Assembly (NCBI RefSeq): GCF_007990445.1
Contig: NZ_AP019841.1
Coordinates: forward strand, 1,364,001 to 1,428,000
Reading direction: 5' to 3'
Length of the DNA: 64,000 nucleotides
DNA from: Leptotrichia wadei
Lineage (GTDB): Bacteria; Fusobacteriota; Fusobacteriia; Fusobacteriales; Leptotrichiaceae
Part shown: positions 35,267 through 43,231 of the stretch, in pieces
Layout: each line of letters opens with the position of its first letter
Numbering within the stretch: position 1 is the first letter of the stretch
Translations under genes and position numbers: made by a program
Notes under the pieces: model-generated
The model's input: only the letters and a program-made list of their open reading frames with translations
The model's database searches: none
What the model was told of the DNA's origin: nothing

Positions 35267-35890
35267 AAAGCTTTCTAAAAATAAAAGAAATAAAAGCAGG
35301 AGTTCCAATAGAAAAAGTAAGCTCAGCAAATTTCTTTGGAGTTTTATATTCCAAAACGATAACACCAAAAGATTTTAAAACTTCAACAATCCATTTGAGA
35401 ACTTCTAATAAAACAGGCTCTAAAGCAGGAACAAATGTCGCATATGGTGCAAGCCAAAGAAAAATATAACTTGCAAATCCTAAATAAACAGAAATATTTT
35501 CAGGAATTTCCAAGTTTTGAAATATCCTGATATATTCATTTAATCGAGGTTTCAAAAAAATAACTGGAAAATTTTCGATAACAACTTCAAATTCCTCTTC
35601 TTGAGTAGAATTGTAAGCACCGATAGCTGAACTTATAATATTGTTCCAATTATACGTTTTTGAATAAACTTCAGAATAATTTTTTATAATTTGCAATTGG
35701 GAATCCATTATTTGAATCGGCATTTGAATATTCAAATTACTATAATAAACTTTTTCCCTGAACTCGTTTATTTTTGGATAGTTGTCAAATATTTGCTGCA
35801 TTCTTTGGACGCTTGGGTAATTCATCATTAATTGCATTTTTTGGATATTAGGATTATTCAGCAATTTTGAAGGCTTTCAGGTAAAGGCAT
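35256..35890 (-). CDS. unknown minus-strand gene with CIRCE-like control, one frameshift at the start
   Basis: The long frame (35864 to 35256, 202 codons) lacks a ribosome site. AAGAAAGGGGG precedes ATG 35890, and adding one base to an A4 run near 35,866 links it (MPLPESLQ + LLNNPNIQKM). The N-terminus has short repeats (NNPNIQKMQ, NYPSVQRMQ, NYPKINEFR). The C-terminal third is hydrophobic (YLGFASYIFLWLAPYATF; FSIGTPAFISFIF), so membrane location is likely. It is opposite in direction to the lytic genes, as in cargo genes expressed from a lysogen. No family recognised. Confidence 0.6.
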
Positions 35891-35917
35891 AAAAAGTACC
35901 CCCTTTCTTTTAGGATG

Positions 35918-35944
35918 TTAGCACTCAATTTAAGATATTGCTAA
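35918..35944. promoter_or_regulatory. CIRCE-like element (HrcA operator)
   Basis: TTAGCACTC, nine bases, TATTGCTAA. The published CIRCE consensus is TTAGCACTC-N9-GAGTGCTAA: the first arm is perfect, the second matches 7 of 9, and the spacing is exact. It lies just downstream of the -10 of the minus-strand promoter, the usual place for HrcA repression. Confidence 0.6.
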
Positions 35945-35951
35945 CACAGAA

Positions 35952-35980
35952 AGTATATCATAGTAAATTATAAATTTCAA
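35952..35980 (-). promoter_or_regulatory. promoter of the CIRCE-associated gene
   Basis: Minus strand TTGAAA (35980 to 35975), 17 bases, TATACT (35957 to 35952), followed within eight bases by the CIRCE-like element. Confidence 0.65.
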
Positions 35981-35989
35981 GGAGGATAA

Positions 35990-36211
35990 ATGTTTAAAGA
36001 ATTTTTAGAGAAATGTCTGAGATATGAAAATTTGTATATCTTAGAAGAAACAGGGAATAGGGAAAAGATTAAGAGGGTTAGCAAGAGGCACGGAAAAGTA
36101 ACAGGAGCAAGTATATTATTATTTGATTCCAGGACAAAAAGAACGACAGTAAACGAAATATACTTTAACAGTCAGGGATATTTCATAATAAGGGGATCAG
36201 AAAAAGATTGA
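35990..36211 (+). CDS. small phage protein, unknown function
   Basis: 73 residues, AAGGAGGAT upstream, starting MFKEFLEKCLRYENLYIL. Basic middle, probably beta-rich C-terminus. It lies divergent to the CIRCE-controlled gene and upstream of the replication genes. Confidence 0.55.
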   Translation: MFKEFLEKCLRYENLYILEETGNREKIKRVSKRHGKVTGASILLFDSRTKRTTVNEIYFNSQGYFIIRGSEKD

Positions 36212-36229
36212 GACTGGGAAAATTTAATT

Positions 36230-36256
36230 AACAAAAAAAGCACTCCGAAGAGTGCT
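36230..36256 (-). terminator. hairpin with minus-strand T run
   Basis: AGCACTC-CGAA-GAGTGCT (36239-36256); on the minus strand a run of seven T follows, so it would stop leftward transcription coming from the replication region. On the plus strand there is no T run. Confidence 0.6.
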
Positions 36257-36271
36257 AGAAAATAAAAGATA

Positions 36272-36322
36272 CTATATATTGTGTTTATTATAACATAGTA
36301 TGTTTAAAAACACAATATATAG
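36272..36322. repeat. 15-bp perfect inverted repeat before the replication gene
   Basis: CTATATATTGTGTTT (36272-36286) and AAACACAATATATAG (36308-36322) with a 21-base spacer, ending 13 bases before the replication gene start. It is distinct from the repressor operators, so it is a candidate site for a second regulator. Confidence 0.55.
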
Positions 36323-36335
36323 GGAGAGGGAAAAG

Positions 36336-37181
36336 ATGAGATTTTCAACATATTTAAACAATGCGAAATGTATGGAGTGGCAAATAAAAGCTACTCAAGG
36401 AATTTTATTTTCTTTGCTTTACGAGGCACCTGCTTGGGCAAAAGAAGAAATTATTGAGAATAAAACATATTATTTTGTATCAAGAAATTTGATATTAGAT
36501 GAACTGCCAATGTTTTTTGAAAAGTCTGATACTGTTTACAGAAATTTGAAAGCACTACAAGAAAAAGGACTTATTGAATATATTAAACAAGGTAAAAAGG
36601 ATTTAATAAGAATTACTGCAAAAGGTAAAACTTGGAATGAATTTAAAGAAAATAATTCGGAAAAAAATCCGTCTTTTGAAGAAAACTCGGAAAAAAATCC
36701 GAATAATCTCGGAAAAAAATCCGAAAAAGAGTCAAAAAACTCGGAAAAAAATCCGACAAATAATAATACTATATATAATTATAATAATACTAATATATTA
36801 AATAATATATATAGTTCGGTGATAGATTATTTGAACAGAAAAACAGAACGTACAGGAAAAGAAAAATATAGTTCAACATCACCTAAAACACAAAAACTAA
36901 TAAAAGCAAGGCTAAGAGAAAAATATGAGCTGGAAGACTTTAAAACCGTTATAGACAAGAAGTGCAAAGAATGGCTAGGCACAGATATGGAGAAATATTT
37001 GCGTCCAGAAACGCTTTTTGGAAACAAGTTTGAGAGTTATTTAAAACAAAAAACAGGAGGAAATAACAATGGAAACACAAGGAATAAGAGAAGCTATACA
37101 GGAAATGCTGAGAAAAAAGGGTTTGACAAGCACAATGATTATAAGCCAGACTACTCAAAGGGATTCGATGACTGGAATTAG
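36336..37181 (+). CDS. phage replication initiator (winged helix plus conserved phage C-terminal domain)
   Basis: 281 residues from ATG 36336, with GGGAGAGGG upstream; ATG 36300 lies inside the inverted repeat. The N-terminal winged helix is about 20-105. A linker contains repeated SEKNP units encoded by the iterons. The C-terminal domain is recognisable by SSTSPKTQKLIKARLREKY, VIDKKCKEWLGTDMEKYLRP and TLFGNKFESYL. Such proteins bind origin repeats inside their own gene and recruit the helicase via the DnaC-like protein that follows. Confidence 0.82.
   Translation: MRFSTYLNNAKCMEWQIKATQGILFSLLYEAPAWAKEEIIENKTYYFVSRNLILDELPMFFEKSDTVYRNLKALQEKGLIEYIKQGKKDLIRITAKGKTWNEFKENNSEKNPSFEENSEKNPNNLGKKSEKESKNSEKNPTNNNTIYNYNNTNILNNIYSSVIDYLNRKTERTGKEKYSSTSPKTQKLIKARLREKYELEDFKTVIDKKCKEWLGTDMEKYLRPETLFGNKFESYLKQKTGGNNNGNTRNKRSYTGNAEKKGFDKHNDYKPDYSKGFDDWN
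36657..36755. repeat. four replication iterons, likely phage origin
   Basis: TCGGAAAAAAATCCG occurs exactly four times: 36657-36671, 36687-36701, 36709-36723 and 36741-36755. Each copy has CGGA/TCCG arms. Immediately downstream, 36757-36815 is almost pure A and T, a candidate unwinding element. The arrangement resembles lambda ori inside gene O. Confidence 0.75.
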
Positions 37182-37833
37182 TGCTCCAAGTGTATCAGCT
37201 AGTATTTTTAAAGAGAAAGAAATTGAAAAATATATGGGCTTATCAAAATTAATGGAACAGGATTGGCATAAGAGATTTGAAAATGCAGAAGTCAAATCAA
37301 CCAAGGAAATGGAATTTAAAAAGTCATTTGAGAAGTATTGCAAAAACTTTGAAATAATCAAACAAAAAGGGCTTGGGATATTAATGAGCGGTAATCCTGG
37401 AACTGGCAAAACTTATTATACAACTTGCATAATGAATGTTTTGAATCAAAAATATCTTGTTTACAAGACAACTTTATCTGATTTGCTAGAAGAAATCAGA
37501 AAAAGCTATAAAAGTTTTGAAAATGAGAATGATGATTTTTTATTCAGCAGATTATCCAAAGCGGAATTGATAATTTTTGATGACCTGGGAAATGAATTTT
37601 TAAGCGACTGGGGAAAAGAAAAAATGTTTATGATCCTGAATTTCATTTATGAGAACAATAAGCCTCTAATAATAAACACAAATTTAGATGCTAAGCAATT
37701 ATCAAGTTTTTTTAACATAAACGGCAGCGATAAATTATTAGACAGAATCCGCAGTAAATGTAAAACATATATTTTTAGCTGGGAAAGCCGAAGAAAAGAT
37801 TTATACAAAAAAGACTTTGAGGAATTATATTAG
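37168..37833 (+). CDS. DnaC-like helicase loader ATPase
   Basis: 221 residues from ATG 37168 (MTGISAPSVSASIF), preceded by AAAGGG. It overlaps the upstream gene by 14 bases. An alternative ATG at 37069 with GGAGG nine bases upstream would give 254 residues but a 113-base overlap. Walker A is SGNPGTGKTY, Walker B is LIIFDDLG, and an arginine sits in DRIRSKC. It loads the host DnaB helicase at the phage origin. Confidence 0.85.
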   Translation: MTGISAPSVSASIFKEKEIEKYMGLSKLMEQDWHKRFENAEVKSTKEMEFKKSFEKYCKNFEIIKQKGLGILMSGNPGTGKTYYTTCIMNVLNQKYLVYKTTLSDLLEEIRKSYKSFENENDDFLFSRLSKAELIIFDDLGNEFLSDWGKEKMFMILNFIYENNKPLIINTNLDAKQLSSFFNINGSDKLLDRIRSKCKTYIFSWESRRKDLYKKDFEELY

Positions 37834-37841
37834 GAGGAATA

Positions 37842-38135
37842 ATGGATAAAATAAATCAATTGGAAGGTAAAGTAATATGTTTTAAAGGTCTTCCAGAAGA
37901 TTTTTTTGAACAGACAGAAAAACTAAAAAAAATATTTGAAGAAAAAAATATGAAAAAAGAAGAATTGGTTTTTATTTTAGAAACATTGGAATTGCAAGAA
38001 ATAAAAGCAGAAAAAAGTGTTGAACAAAGATCTTTGATTTATAAAGAAATTTTATTTTTAATTTTTTTATCAATAGTGATTGCTATTATTACAACAATCA
38101 CTATATTGTTAGTAAGAAAATTACTTATTCTTTAA
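37842..38135 (+). CDS. small protein with C-terminal membrane anchor
   Basis: 97 residues: soluble acidic helical part then one strong membrane helix (LIFLSIVIAIITTITILLV). AGGAGG upstream. Its end overlaps the convergent minus gene by 15 bases. Function unknown. Confidence 0.55.
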   Translation: MDKINQLEGKVICFKGLPEDFFEQTEKLKKIFEEKNMKKEELVFILETLELQEIKAEKSVEQRSLIYKEILFLIFLSIVIAIITTITILLVRKLLIL

Positions 38136-38486
38136 TATTTTTATTAAATCAAAAATAAAATCTTTAAGTTTGTTATTAAAAATGCTGAAACGAGATTTTT
38201 TTAAAATTTTTTTTGATAAATTTGATAAAAAATAGAATTCTGTTTCGACATAGGAGATTTTACCAAAAGAATTTTTGTGTTTTTTATATAATCTACAAAT
38301 ATATGGGACACCAAAAATTGAAATATCATTAATTTGAATACTATCAAATTTTTCGAGATTTTCCAATCGAAAAGATGTATCAAATTTATATTCTGGAAAT
38401 TTCTTGAAAATTTTATGTCGTGGAACAACTTCATATTTATTAATAAATTTTAAAATCTTTATATCAATATTGTCTATGAAAAACAC
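38121..38486 (-). CDS. minus-strand gene of unknown function, possibly a winged-helix protein
   Basis: 121 residues, GTG start with AAAGGGG upstream (MFFIDNIDIKILKFINKYEV). The first 60 residues look like a winged helix (ILKFINKYEVVPRHKIFKKF). Opposite direction to the replication operon, so it is perhaps expressed in the lysogen. No named family. Confidence 0.5.
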   Translation of the reverse strand: MFFIDNIDIKILKFINKYEVVPRHKIFKKFPEYKFDTSFRLENLEKFDSIQINDISIFGVPYICRLYKKHKNSFGKISYVETEFYFLSNLSKKILKKSRFSIFNNKLKDFIFDLIKILKNK

Positions 38487-38599
38487 CCCTTTCTGTATAA
38501 AATTATTGTCGCTAATATTATATCACAAAGGGAGAATATATAGAATGGTGGAGAAAATGATGAAAGTCAAGATGAAATAAAATAAGGAGGAAATAAAAA

Positions 38600-38851
38600 A
38601 TGCTAAAAGAAAATGTAAAAGCAAAAGTAATAGTGATAGATTTTAATGACCGCAAAGGGTGGAAATTGTATCACAACGAGGACTTATATGGAAACACAGA
38701 GATTGCAGATGACAGATTCTGGAACGATGTGCAGGAGGGGTATTACAAGTTCAGCAAGGGGACAACTTTAATTGCTGATATTAAATGCCCCTGGAAAATT
38801 GAAGAGCCTTTAAAAATTCTGAAGGTACATGAGGTGATTTATGGTGATTAG
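38600..38851 (+). CDS. phage protein of unknown function
   Basis: 83 residues with AGGAGG upstream (MLKENVKAKVIVIDFNDRKG). Aromatic-rich and beta-looking. It overlaps the resolvase gene by 11 bases, so it belongs to the replication/recombination transcript. Confidence 0.55.
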   Translation: MLKENVKAKVIVIDFNDRKGWKLYHNEDLYGNTEIADDRFWNDVQEGYYKFSKGTTLIADIKCPWKIEEPLKILKVHEVIYGD

Positions 38852-39233
38852 GTTGGAATTACCAGTTTACTGGAACGTAAATAAAAAACAGCAGACACTT
38901 ATCGGTATGAACTGGTATCAAAGAGCAAACGGATTTCAAATTAATGAAGTCAAGAAAGCGTATCACGAATTAATCAGATTGAAGCTACTCAGCAACAAAG
39001 AAAAAATAAAAGGAAGCTATCAAGTAAGGTATAAATATTTTTATAAAAATGATAATTCTGATTTAAAAAACGTAACATCTGTTATTGATAAATTTTTTAA
39101 CGATGCCTTGCAGGAACTTGGGATTGTTAAAAATGACAATGTAAAATATTTTAAAGAATCAATTGACCGAGTTGGTGGAATGGATAAGAAAAATCCGAGA
39201 GTTGAAATAGAAGTGGAGGAAATAAAAAAATGA
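38841..39233 (+). CDS. RusA-like Holliday-junction resolvase
   Basis: 130 residues. The C-terminal half has the RusA-like pattern of an Asp-Leu-x-Asn motif then Lys/Asp spacing: SDLKNVTSVIDKFFNDALQE, then GIVKNDNVKYF and DKKNPRVEIEV. The start MVIRLELPVYWNVNKK also fits phage RusA relatives. It would resolve recombination intermediates made by YqaJ/RecT. Its stop overlaps the next start (ATGA). Confidence 0.65.
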   Translation: MVIRLELPVYWNVNKKQQTLIGMNWYQRANGFQINEVKKAYHELIRLKLLSNKEKIKGSYQVRYKYFYKNDNSDLKNVTSVIDKFFNDALQELGIVKNDNVKYFKESIDRVGGMDKKNPRVEIEVEEIKK

Positions 39234-39709
39234 TAAATGCAGAAATATTAGATTTAAAAAAAATGGATATAAGATATTTGGAGAAAATGAAAAAACTTGT
39301 CAAGGAGTTCTATGTGGCTTTTGGACAAGAGAAATATCTGAACAAGGAAGTATATAGAGCAACAAGCATTGAGCGGATGAAATTAAGAAATAGATTGTTT
39401 GATGAAGAACTAAAGGAATTTTTAGAAGCTGAGACAGATGTAGAGAAATTAGATGCTATTTGTGATATGTATTATATAGCGATAGGCACAACACTTGAAC
39501 TAGGGGCATACGGCAACCAGTTTTTTGTAATTGATTATTACAAACAAAGAACTTGGTTTAACGATGAACTAATTTTGGAAGCATTCGAGGAAGTCCACAG
39601 AAGCAATATGTCAAAACTTGAAAATGGAGAAGCTGTTTTCAGGGAAGATGGAAAGATAATAAAAGGTAAAAATTATTTTAGACCTAATTTGAAACAATTT
39701 ATTGAATAA
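39230..39709 (+). CDS. MazG/HisE-like nucleotide pyrophosphohydrolase
   Basis: 159 residues. The metal-binding EExxE...ExxD pattern of all-alpha NTP pyrophosphatases is visible in FDEELKEFLEAETD and LDAICDMYYIAIG. The ending (NMSKLENGEAVFREDGKIIKG) is typical of phage members. It is likely to clean non-canonical nucleotides or ease stringent signalling during phage growth; the substrate is not known. Confidence 0.7.
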   Translation: MINAEILDLKKMDIRYLEKMKKLVKEFYVAFGQEKYLNKEVYRATSIERMKLRNRLFDEELKEFLEAETDVEKLDAICDMYYIAIGTTLELGAYGNQFFVIDYYKQRTWFNDELILEAFEEVHRSNMSKLENGEAVFREDGKIIKGKNYFRPNLKQFIE

Positions 39710-39727
39710 AAAATAGGAGGAATATTA

Positions 39728-40341
39728 ATGAACGAATTAATAAACATAGAAGCTAAAAATACATTGACAAGTTTAGAAGTGGCGGAAATAACAGGAAAAG
39801 ATCACAAAAGTATTTTAAGAGATATCAGGGATGAAATAGATAAATTGGGAGAAGAAAGAGGTCGGCTCATTTTGTGCCGACTGAATATACGGATAATTTT
39901 AACAGAAAACAGCCTGCCTTTTTATTAAATTACAAAGGTGTCTTGCAGCTTGGAGCAAGATATAATGCTGAAACAAGGTTTAAGCTTATCGAAAAAATCG
40001 AACAGCTTCAAAAACCAATGACAGTAGAAGATATGATCATATTGCAGGCAAATGAAATGAAGAGCGTTAAGCATAGAATTGACATCGTGGAAAACAAAGT
40101 TGATAACGAGATAAGAATAGATCATACAGAACAAAGAAAGTTACAAAAAGCAGTATCTATAAGAGTATTTCAAAGACTTGACGTAGTAGATGCAGAAAGA
40201 AAATTAATGTTTTCAGCAATATACAGAGATTTGAAAGACAGATTTGGAGTTGCGAGTTACCGTGATGTGAAGAGAAAAGATTTGAAAAATGCCTTACTGT
40301 ATGTTCAGAACTGGATAGAAAAAGCAGAATTGAGGAATTGA
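39728..40341 (+). pseudogene. Rha/ORF6C-type antirepressor, broken by one frameshift
   Basis: The N-terminal frame (39728-39928, AGGAGG upstream) is a Rha-type DNA-binding domain (SLEVAEITGKDHKSILRDIR). The frame opening at 39874 continues with VPTEYTDNFNRKQPAFLLN and an ORF6C-like C-terminus (RVFQRLDVVDAERKLMFSAI, NALLYVQNWIEKAEL). Adding one T to the T4 run near 39,875 restores a single protein of about 204 residues. Antirepressors of this type control phage induction; function is lost if the shift is real. Confidence 0.75.
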
Positions 40342-40342
40342 G

Positions 40343-40531
40343 ATGGATGAAAAAGAGAAAACATTTAAAAGAATAAAAGAAAAGATATTATGCAATACAG
40401 AAATGAACAACCGTGATATTGAATTTGCAAAACTTAATGCCAATTTATTTAAGGGTATTAAATTTATTAAAAAAAGGAAGGCTAAAAATAAATGGCTTAC
40501 ACAGAAATCGACAGAGAAAATAAGAAAATAA
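40343..40531 (+). CDS. small basic phage protein
   Basis: 62 codons (MDEKEKTFKRIKEKILCN), starting two bases after the antirepressor. Overlaps the HNH gene by 40 bases; the last codons may be out of frame. Unknown function. Confidence 0.4.
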   Translation: MDEKEKTFKRIKEKILCNTEMNNRDIEFAKLNANLFKGIKFIKKRKAKNKWLTQKSTEKIRK

Positions 40532-41268
40532 GGCTTTTTTATCCAACTAACAAGCCAGCAAAGAGGATAAAAGAGTGGCAGGAAGAACTGAAAGGATATG
40601 ATATAGAGATAATACCACAGAACACTATAACAGATGACCAGATGAAACTTTGCTATGTCCTATTTGACCAGTTCGCAAATTCAAAAGGCTGGGGTTTGGA
40701 TTATACAAAAAACTATTTCAAAGCCCTGTTCGGAACAGTATACGAAATAAGTAACTTCAGCCTGTCACCGATGAAAAAGAATGCCTTGACTTTGGAACAG
40801 GCGACAAACTTTATACAGTTTATAATTGAGTTTGCAATAGAGCAAGATGTAAATTTGTATATATTAGATTCAAAGGATAAAAGAGCAAGGCACATAAGGG
40901 AAATAGTGCCAGATATACAGAGATACGTTATAAGTTGTTTGAGAAAAAGAATATGCTGTGTATGCGGAAGACCTCATAATGAATACAATACAGTCGACTT
41001 GGAGCATTACGATAATGTAAATGAAATTGGTGGCTATGAGTTCGATACAGGATTAGAAACAAGATTTTTGAGCTTATGTAGACATCACCATACGGAGATA
41101 CATAACATTCCTAAGCAGGAATTTTTGGAGAAATACCATCTAGAGCCTGTTTACTTGAACGAAAGATTGGTTTATGAGCTTTTAGAAGTTTATCCCAATC
41201 ACTTTAAGTTATTTAGAAAGAGGCTTAAAGATGGGTATTATAGAGGGATTATTAAGGAGGAAAAATAA
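40492..41268 (+). CDS. putative phage HNH nuclease
   Basis: 258 residues. The C-terminal part has a zinc-bound HNH arrangement: CCVCGRPHNEYNTVDLEHYD, then LSLCRHHHTEIHNI. The N-terminal half (KRIKEWQEELKGYDIEIIPQ) is the part shared by replication-region putative HNH proteins of Firmicute-type phages. AGGAAGG precedes the start. Its stop overlaps the next gene. It may serve in recombination or DNA processing. Confidence 0.75.
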   Translation: MAYTEIDRENKKIRLFYPTNKPAKRIKEWQEELKGYDIEIIPQNTITDDQMKLCYVLFDQFANSKGWGLDYTKNYFKALFGTVYEISNFSLSPMKKNALTLEQATNFIQFIIEFAIEQDVNLYILDSKDKRARHIREIVPDIQRYVISCLRKRICCVCGRPHNEYNTVDLEHYDNVNEIGGYEFDTGLETRFLSLCRHHHTEIHNIPKQEFLEKYHLEPVYLNERLVYELLEVYPNHFKLFRKRLKDGYYRGIIKEEK

Positions 41269-41486
41269 TGGAAATATTATATAAAATAACAGGAGTGATC
41301 TTTTCAGTTTCTATTATGGCATTTTCGATATTGTTTATGACAGCTTGCTTTAATAGTGCTATTTATGAATACAAGGAGGCAAAAAACAAAACAAGTTACT
41401 TGCTTTCACTATATATTACACTTTTAATTTCAGGTACTTTAATATTTTTAGCAGCAGTAGGAATAAAAGTAATAGTGTTAGCGTAG
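41268..41486 (+). CDS. small membrane protein
   Basis: 72 residues with two membrane helices (IFSVSIMAFSILFMTACF and YITLLISGTLIFLAAVGI). The start overlaps the nuclease stop, so it is coupled. Function unknown. Confidence 0.5.
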   Translation: MEILYKITGVIFSVSIMAFSILFMTACFNSAIYEYKEAKNKTSYLLSLYITLLISGTLIFLAAVGIKVIVLA

Positions 41487-41531
41487 TTCAGTAGAAAAAG
41501 GTTAGGAAGAAAAATAAAAAAAGGAGAAAGT

Positions 41532-41642
41532 ATGAAAAATAAGGATAGAATGCAGTTTAATTTAAAAAACTGGGAAAAACGTGGTTTCTTTGGAAATCTT
41601 TGGAGTAAAATGATAAAAGAGCAACTTTTGAGAAGATATTAA
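41532..41642 (+). CDS. 36-residue basic phage peptide
   Basis: ATG with AAAAGGAGAAAGT upstream. It starts MKNKDRMQFNLKNWEKRG. The strong ribosome site supports translation. Unknown function. Confidence 0.45.
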   Translation: MKNKDRMQFNLKNWEKRGFFGNLWSKMIKEQLLRRY

Positions 41643-41677
41643 ATAAAGACAAGTATAAAAAGAAATGAGGAAATAAA

Positions 41678-42058
41678 ATGAAACTTATTGAATTATATGG
41701 AATAAAGATAAAAGAATTAACTGAAATATTGAAAGATGAAAGAGTAAGAAAATTTGAAATAAAAGAACACACAAATTACATAGATTATTTCATTATATCG
41801 TTTGAGTTAAATTATGAAAAGAAAATACAGTTTGATATACGTTTAAGTGATATGAAAGATTATCAAAGTTGGGATTTATCAATAGAAGAAATAAGTTCTC
41901 AATTTGATAAAAAATTTACAAAATTAAAAGAATACTTAGAAAGCAAAAATAAAGGTGAGCTTAAAGAACTAGAGAATAAAATATCTGAGTATGAAGCAGA
42001 ACTTAAAAAGGCAAAAGAGCAATATGATAAAATAAACGATTATGGTGAGAACTTATAA
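41678..42058 (+). CDS. phage protein with C-terminal coiled coil
   Basis: 126 residues: an alpha/beta first part (MKLIELYGIKIKELTEIL) and a helix rich in Lys/Glu (about 85-120). GAGG before the ATG. Function unknown. Confidence 0.5.
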   Translation: MKLIELYGIKIKELTEILKDERVRKFEIKEHTNYIDYFIISFELNYEKKIQFDIRLSDMKDYQSWDLSIEEISSQFDKKFTKLKEYLESKNKGELKELENKISEYEAELKKAKEQYDKINDYGENL

Positions 42059-42073
42059 AGTTAGGAGGAATAA

Positions 42074-42388
42074 ATGGCAGAAAAAACAATATTAGACGGA
42101 ATAATTTTGAAAATAGACAACGGTTATCCGTTGTTGCAAGTTGAATACAAAACACTTCTTGAAAAACTTCCTATCATAAAAAAGGAAGAAAGTGTTGGAG
42201 ATTGGCATAGTGGAACAATAAATTATAGAAATGTTAAAAAAGAATACTATGTGGTAGGAAATTCAGAAAAAGGTTATTTTTGGTTTTATCACGCTAAAAG
42301 TGAATGGGTTGTAGATGGATATTTTGATATTAAAAGAGTTCAAAGAAAATCTGAACAAGTCACAGAAACAAGAGTTTGGTATGAATAA
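42074..42388 (+). CDS. phage protein of unknown function
   Basis: 104 residues, AGGAGG upstream, starting MAEKTILDGIILKIDNGYP. Aromatic-rich, soluble. It overlaps no neighbour and is followed 19 bases later by the lipoprotein gene. Confidence 0.5.
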   Translation: MAEKTILDGIILKIDNGYPLLQVEYKTLLEKLPIIKKEESVGDWHSGTINYRNVKKEYYVVGNSEKGYFWFYHAKSEWVVDGYFDIKRVQRKSEQVTETRVWYE

Positions 42389-42407
42389 AAAAAGAAAGGA
42401 AATTAAA

Positions 42408-42680
42408 ATGAAGAAATTATTATTAGGAATTGTAATTTTAGGATCGTTAGGAAGTTGTGCAAGATGGGAAGACAGTCGAAAAGATTGGAAAAGCGATACA
42501 AGTGGATTAAAAAGAATTGTAAGGGTTTATACTCTTGATGGGAAAGTCTTAAAAGAATATAAAGGAATGATAAGGGTAAGAGATTCAAATAAGAGTGGAA
42601 GAATATCGTTAAATTTAATAAACGAAAACAATCGTAGAGTTACAATTGACAATGCAATCGTGATAACAGAGGAGGAATAA
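42408..42680 (+). CDS. phage lipoprotein (DUF5052-like)
   Basis: 90 residues from ATG 42408 (AAAGGAA upstream). Signal MKKLLLGIVILGSLGSC with lipobox Cys17. The mature part has WKSDTSGLKRIVRVYTLDGK, then LKEYKGMIRVRDS and ends IVITEEE. The layout resembles DUF5052 lipoproteins found in phage early regions. Some phage lipoproteins block entry of superinfecting phage DNA; that role is inference here. Confidence 0.6.
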   Translation: MKKLLLGIVILGSLGSCARWEDSRKDWKSDTSGLKRIVRVYTLDGKVLKEYKGMIRVRDSNKSGRISLNLINENNRRVTIDNAIVITEEE

Positions 42681-42902
42681 ATGGAAATAATAATGAGAAT
42701 GATAAGTGGACTAATTACATTAACGGCTGTATTAGCGCTGGTAAGATACATCTATGGATTAGTTATTGTATATAAAAACAAGGCAAAGAGATTCAGATTC
42801 AATATAAGCAATGTAATAATATTTTTAGTTGCTACAATAATAAATTTATTCGTGATTTATGGATTGATTTGGATTATAAGTTTTTTTTCGATTAGAGTAT
42901 AA
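42681..42902 (+). CDS. small membrane protein
   Basis: 73 residues with two membrane helices (MISGLITLTAVLALVRYIYG; VIIFLVATIINLFVIYGLIW). It begins at the base after the lipoprotein stop, with GGAGG overlapping that gene's end, so they are coupled and may act together at the envelope. Confidence 0.5.
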   Translation: MEIIMRMISGLITLTAVLALVRYIYGLVIVYKNKAKRFRFNISNVIIFLVATIINLFVIYGLIWIISFFSIRV

Positions 42903-42949
42903 AGAGGTATAATTAATTATAATAAAAAGGTATTTAAGGAGGATAAAGA

Positions 42950-43192
42950 ATGAATAATTTAATAGCAGATGAAGTGTTTATTTTAAGAAAAAATTTGAAC
43001 CGAGTTAATAGTGAAATAGAAGAAATAGAAAGAGATTTTGAAATAAAATATCCAAACTCGGTGGTAATAATTAATTCTGAATTAAATGATTTATATAAAA
43101 AAAGAAATCGTTTAAGTACAACTTTAGCAGAAATTGAAAGAATATTCGGTCCTGGTCAAATTAAGATAGTAGTTTGGAAACATAGCGATTAA
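42950..43192 (+). CDS. small helical phage protein
   Basis: 80 residues, AAGGAGG upstream. Charged coiled-coil-like sequence (NRVNSEIEEIERDFEIKY). Function unknown. Confidence 0.5.
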   Translation: MNNLIADEVFILRKNLNRVNSEIEEIERDFEIKYPNSVVIINSELNDLYKKRNRLSTTLAEIERIFGPGQIKIVVWKHSD

Positions 43193-43231
43193 AGTGTAGA
43201 ACGAAGAAAATGGAAATTTATAGAGAAAAGG

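Noticed and set aside
36239-36256. Second CIRCE element (AGCACTC...GAGTGCT)
   Set aside because: The arms resemble CIRCE but the spacer is four bases rather than nine and a T run follows on the minus strand, so it is better read as a terminator hairpin.
37069-37167. Longer DnaC-like start at 37069 despite its good GGAGG site
   Set aside because: It would overlap the initiator gene by 113 bases, whose own frame there encodes a typical ending (DYSKGFDDWN). ATG 37168 with AAAGGG is more economical, but the longer form is not excluded.
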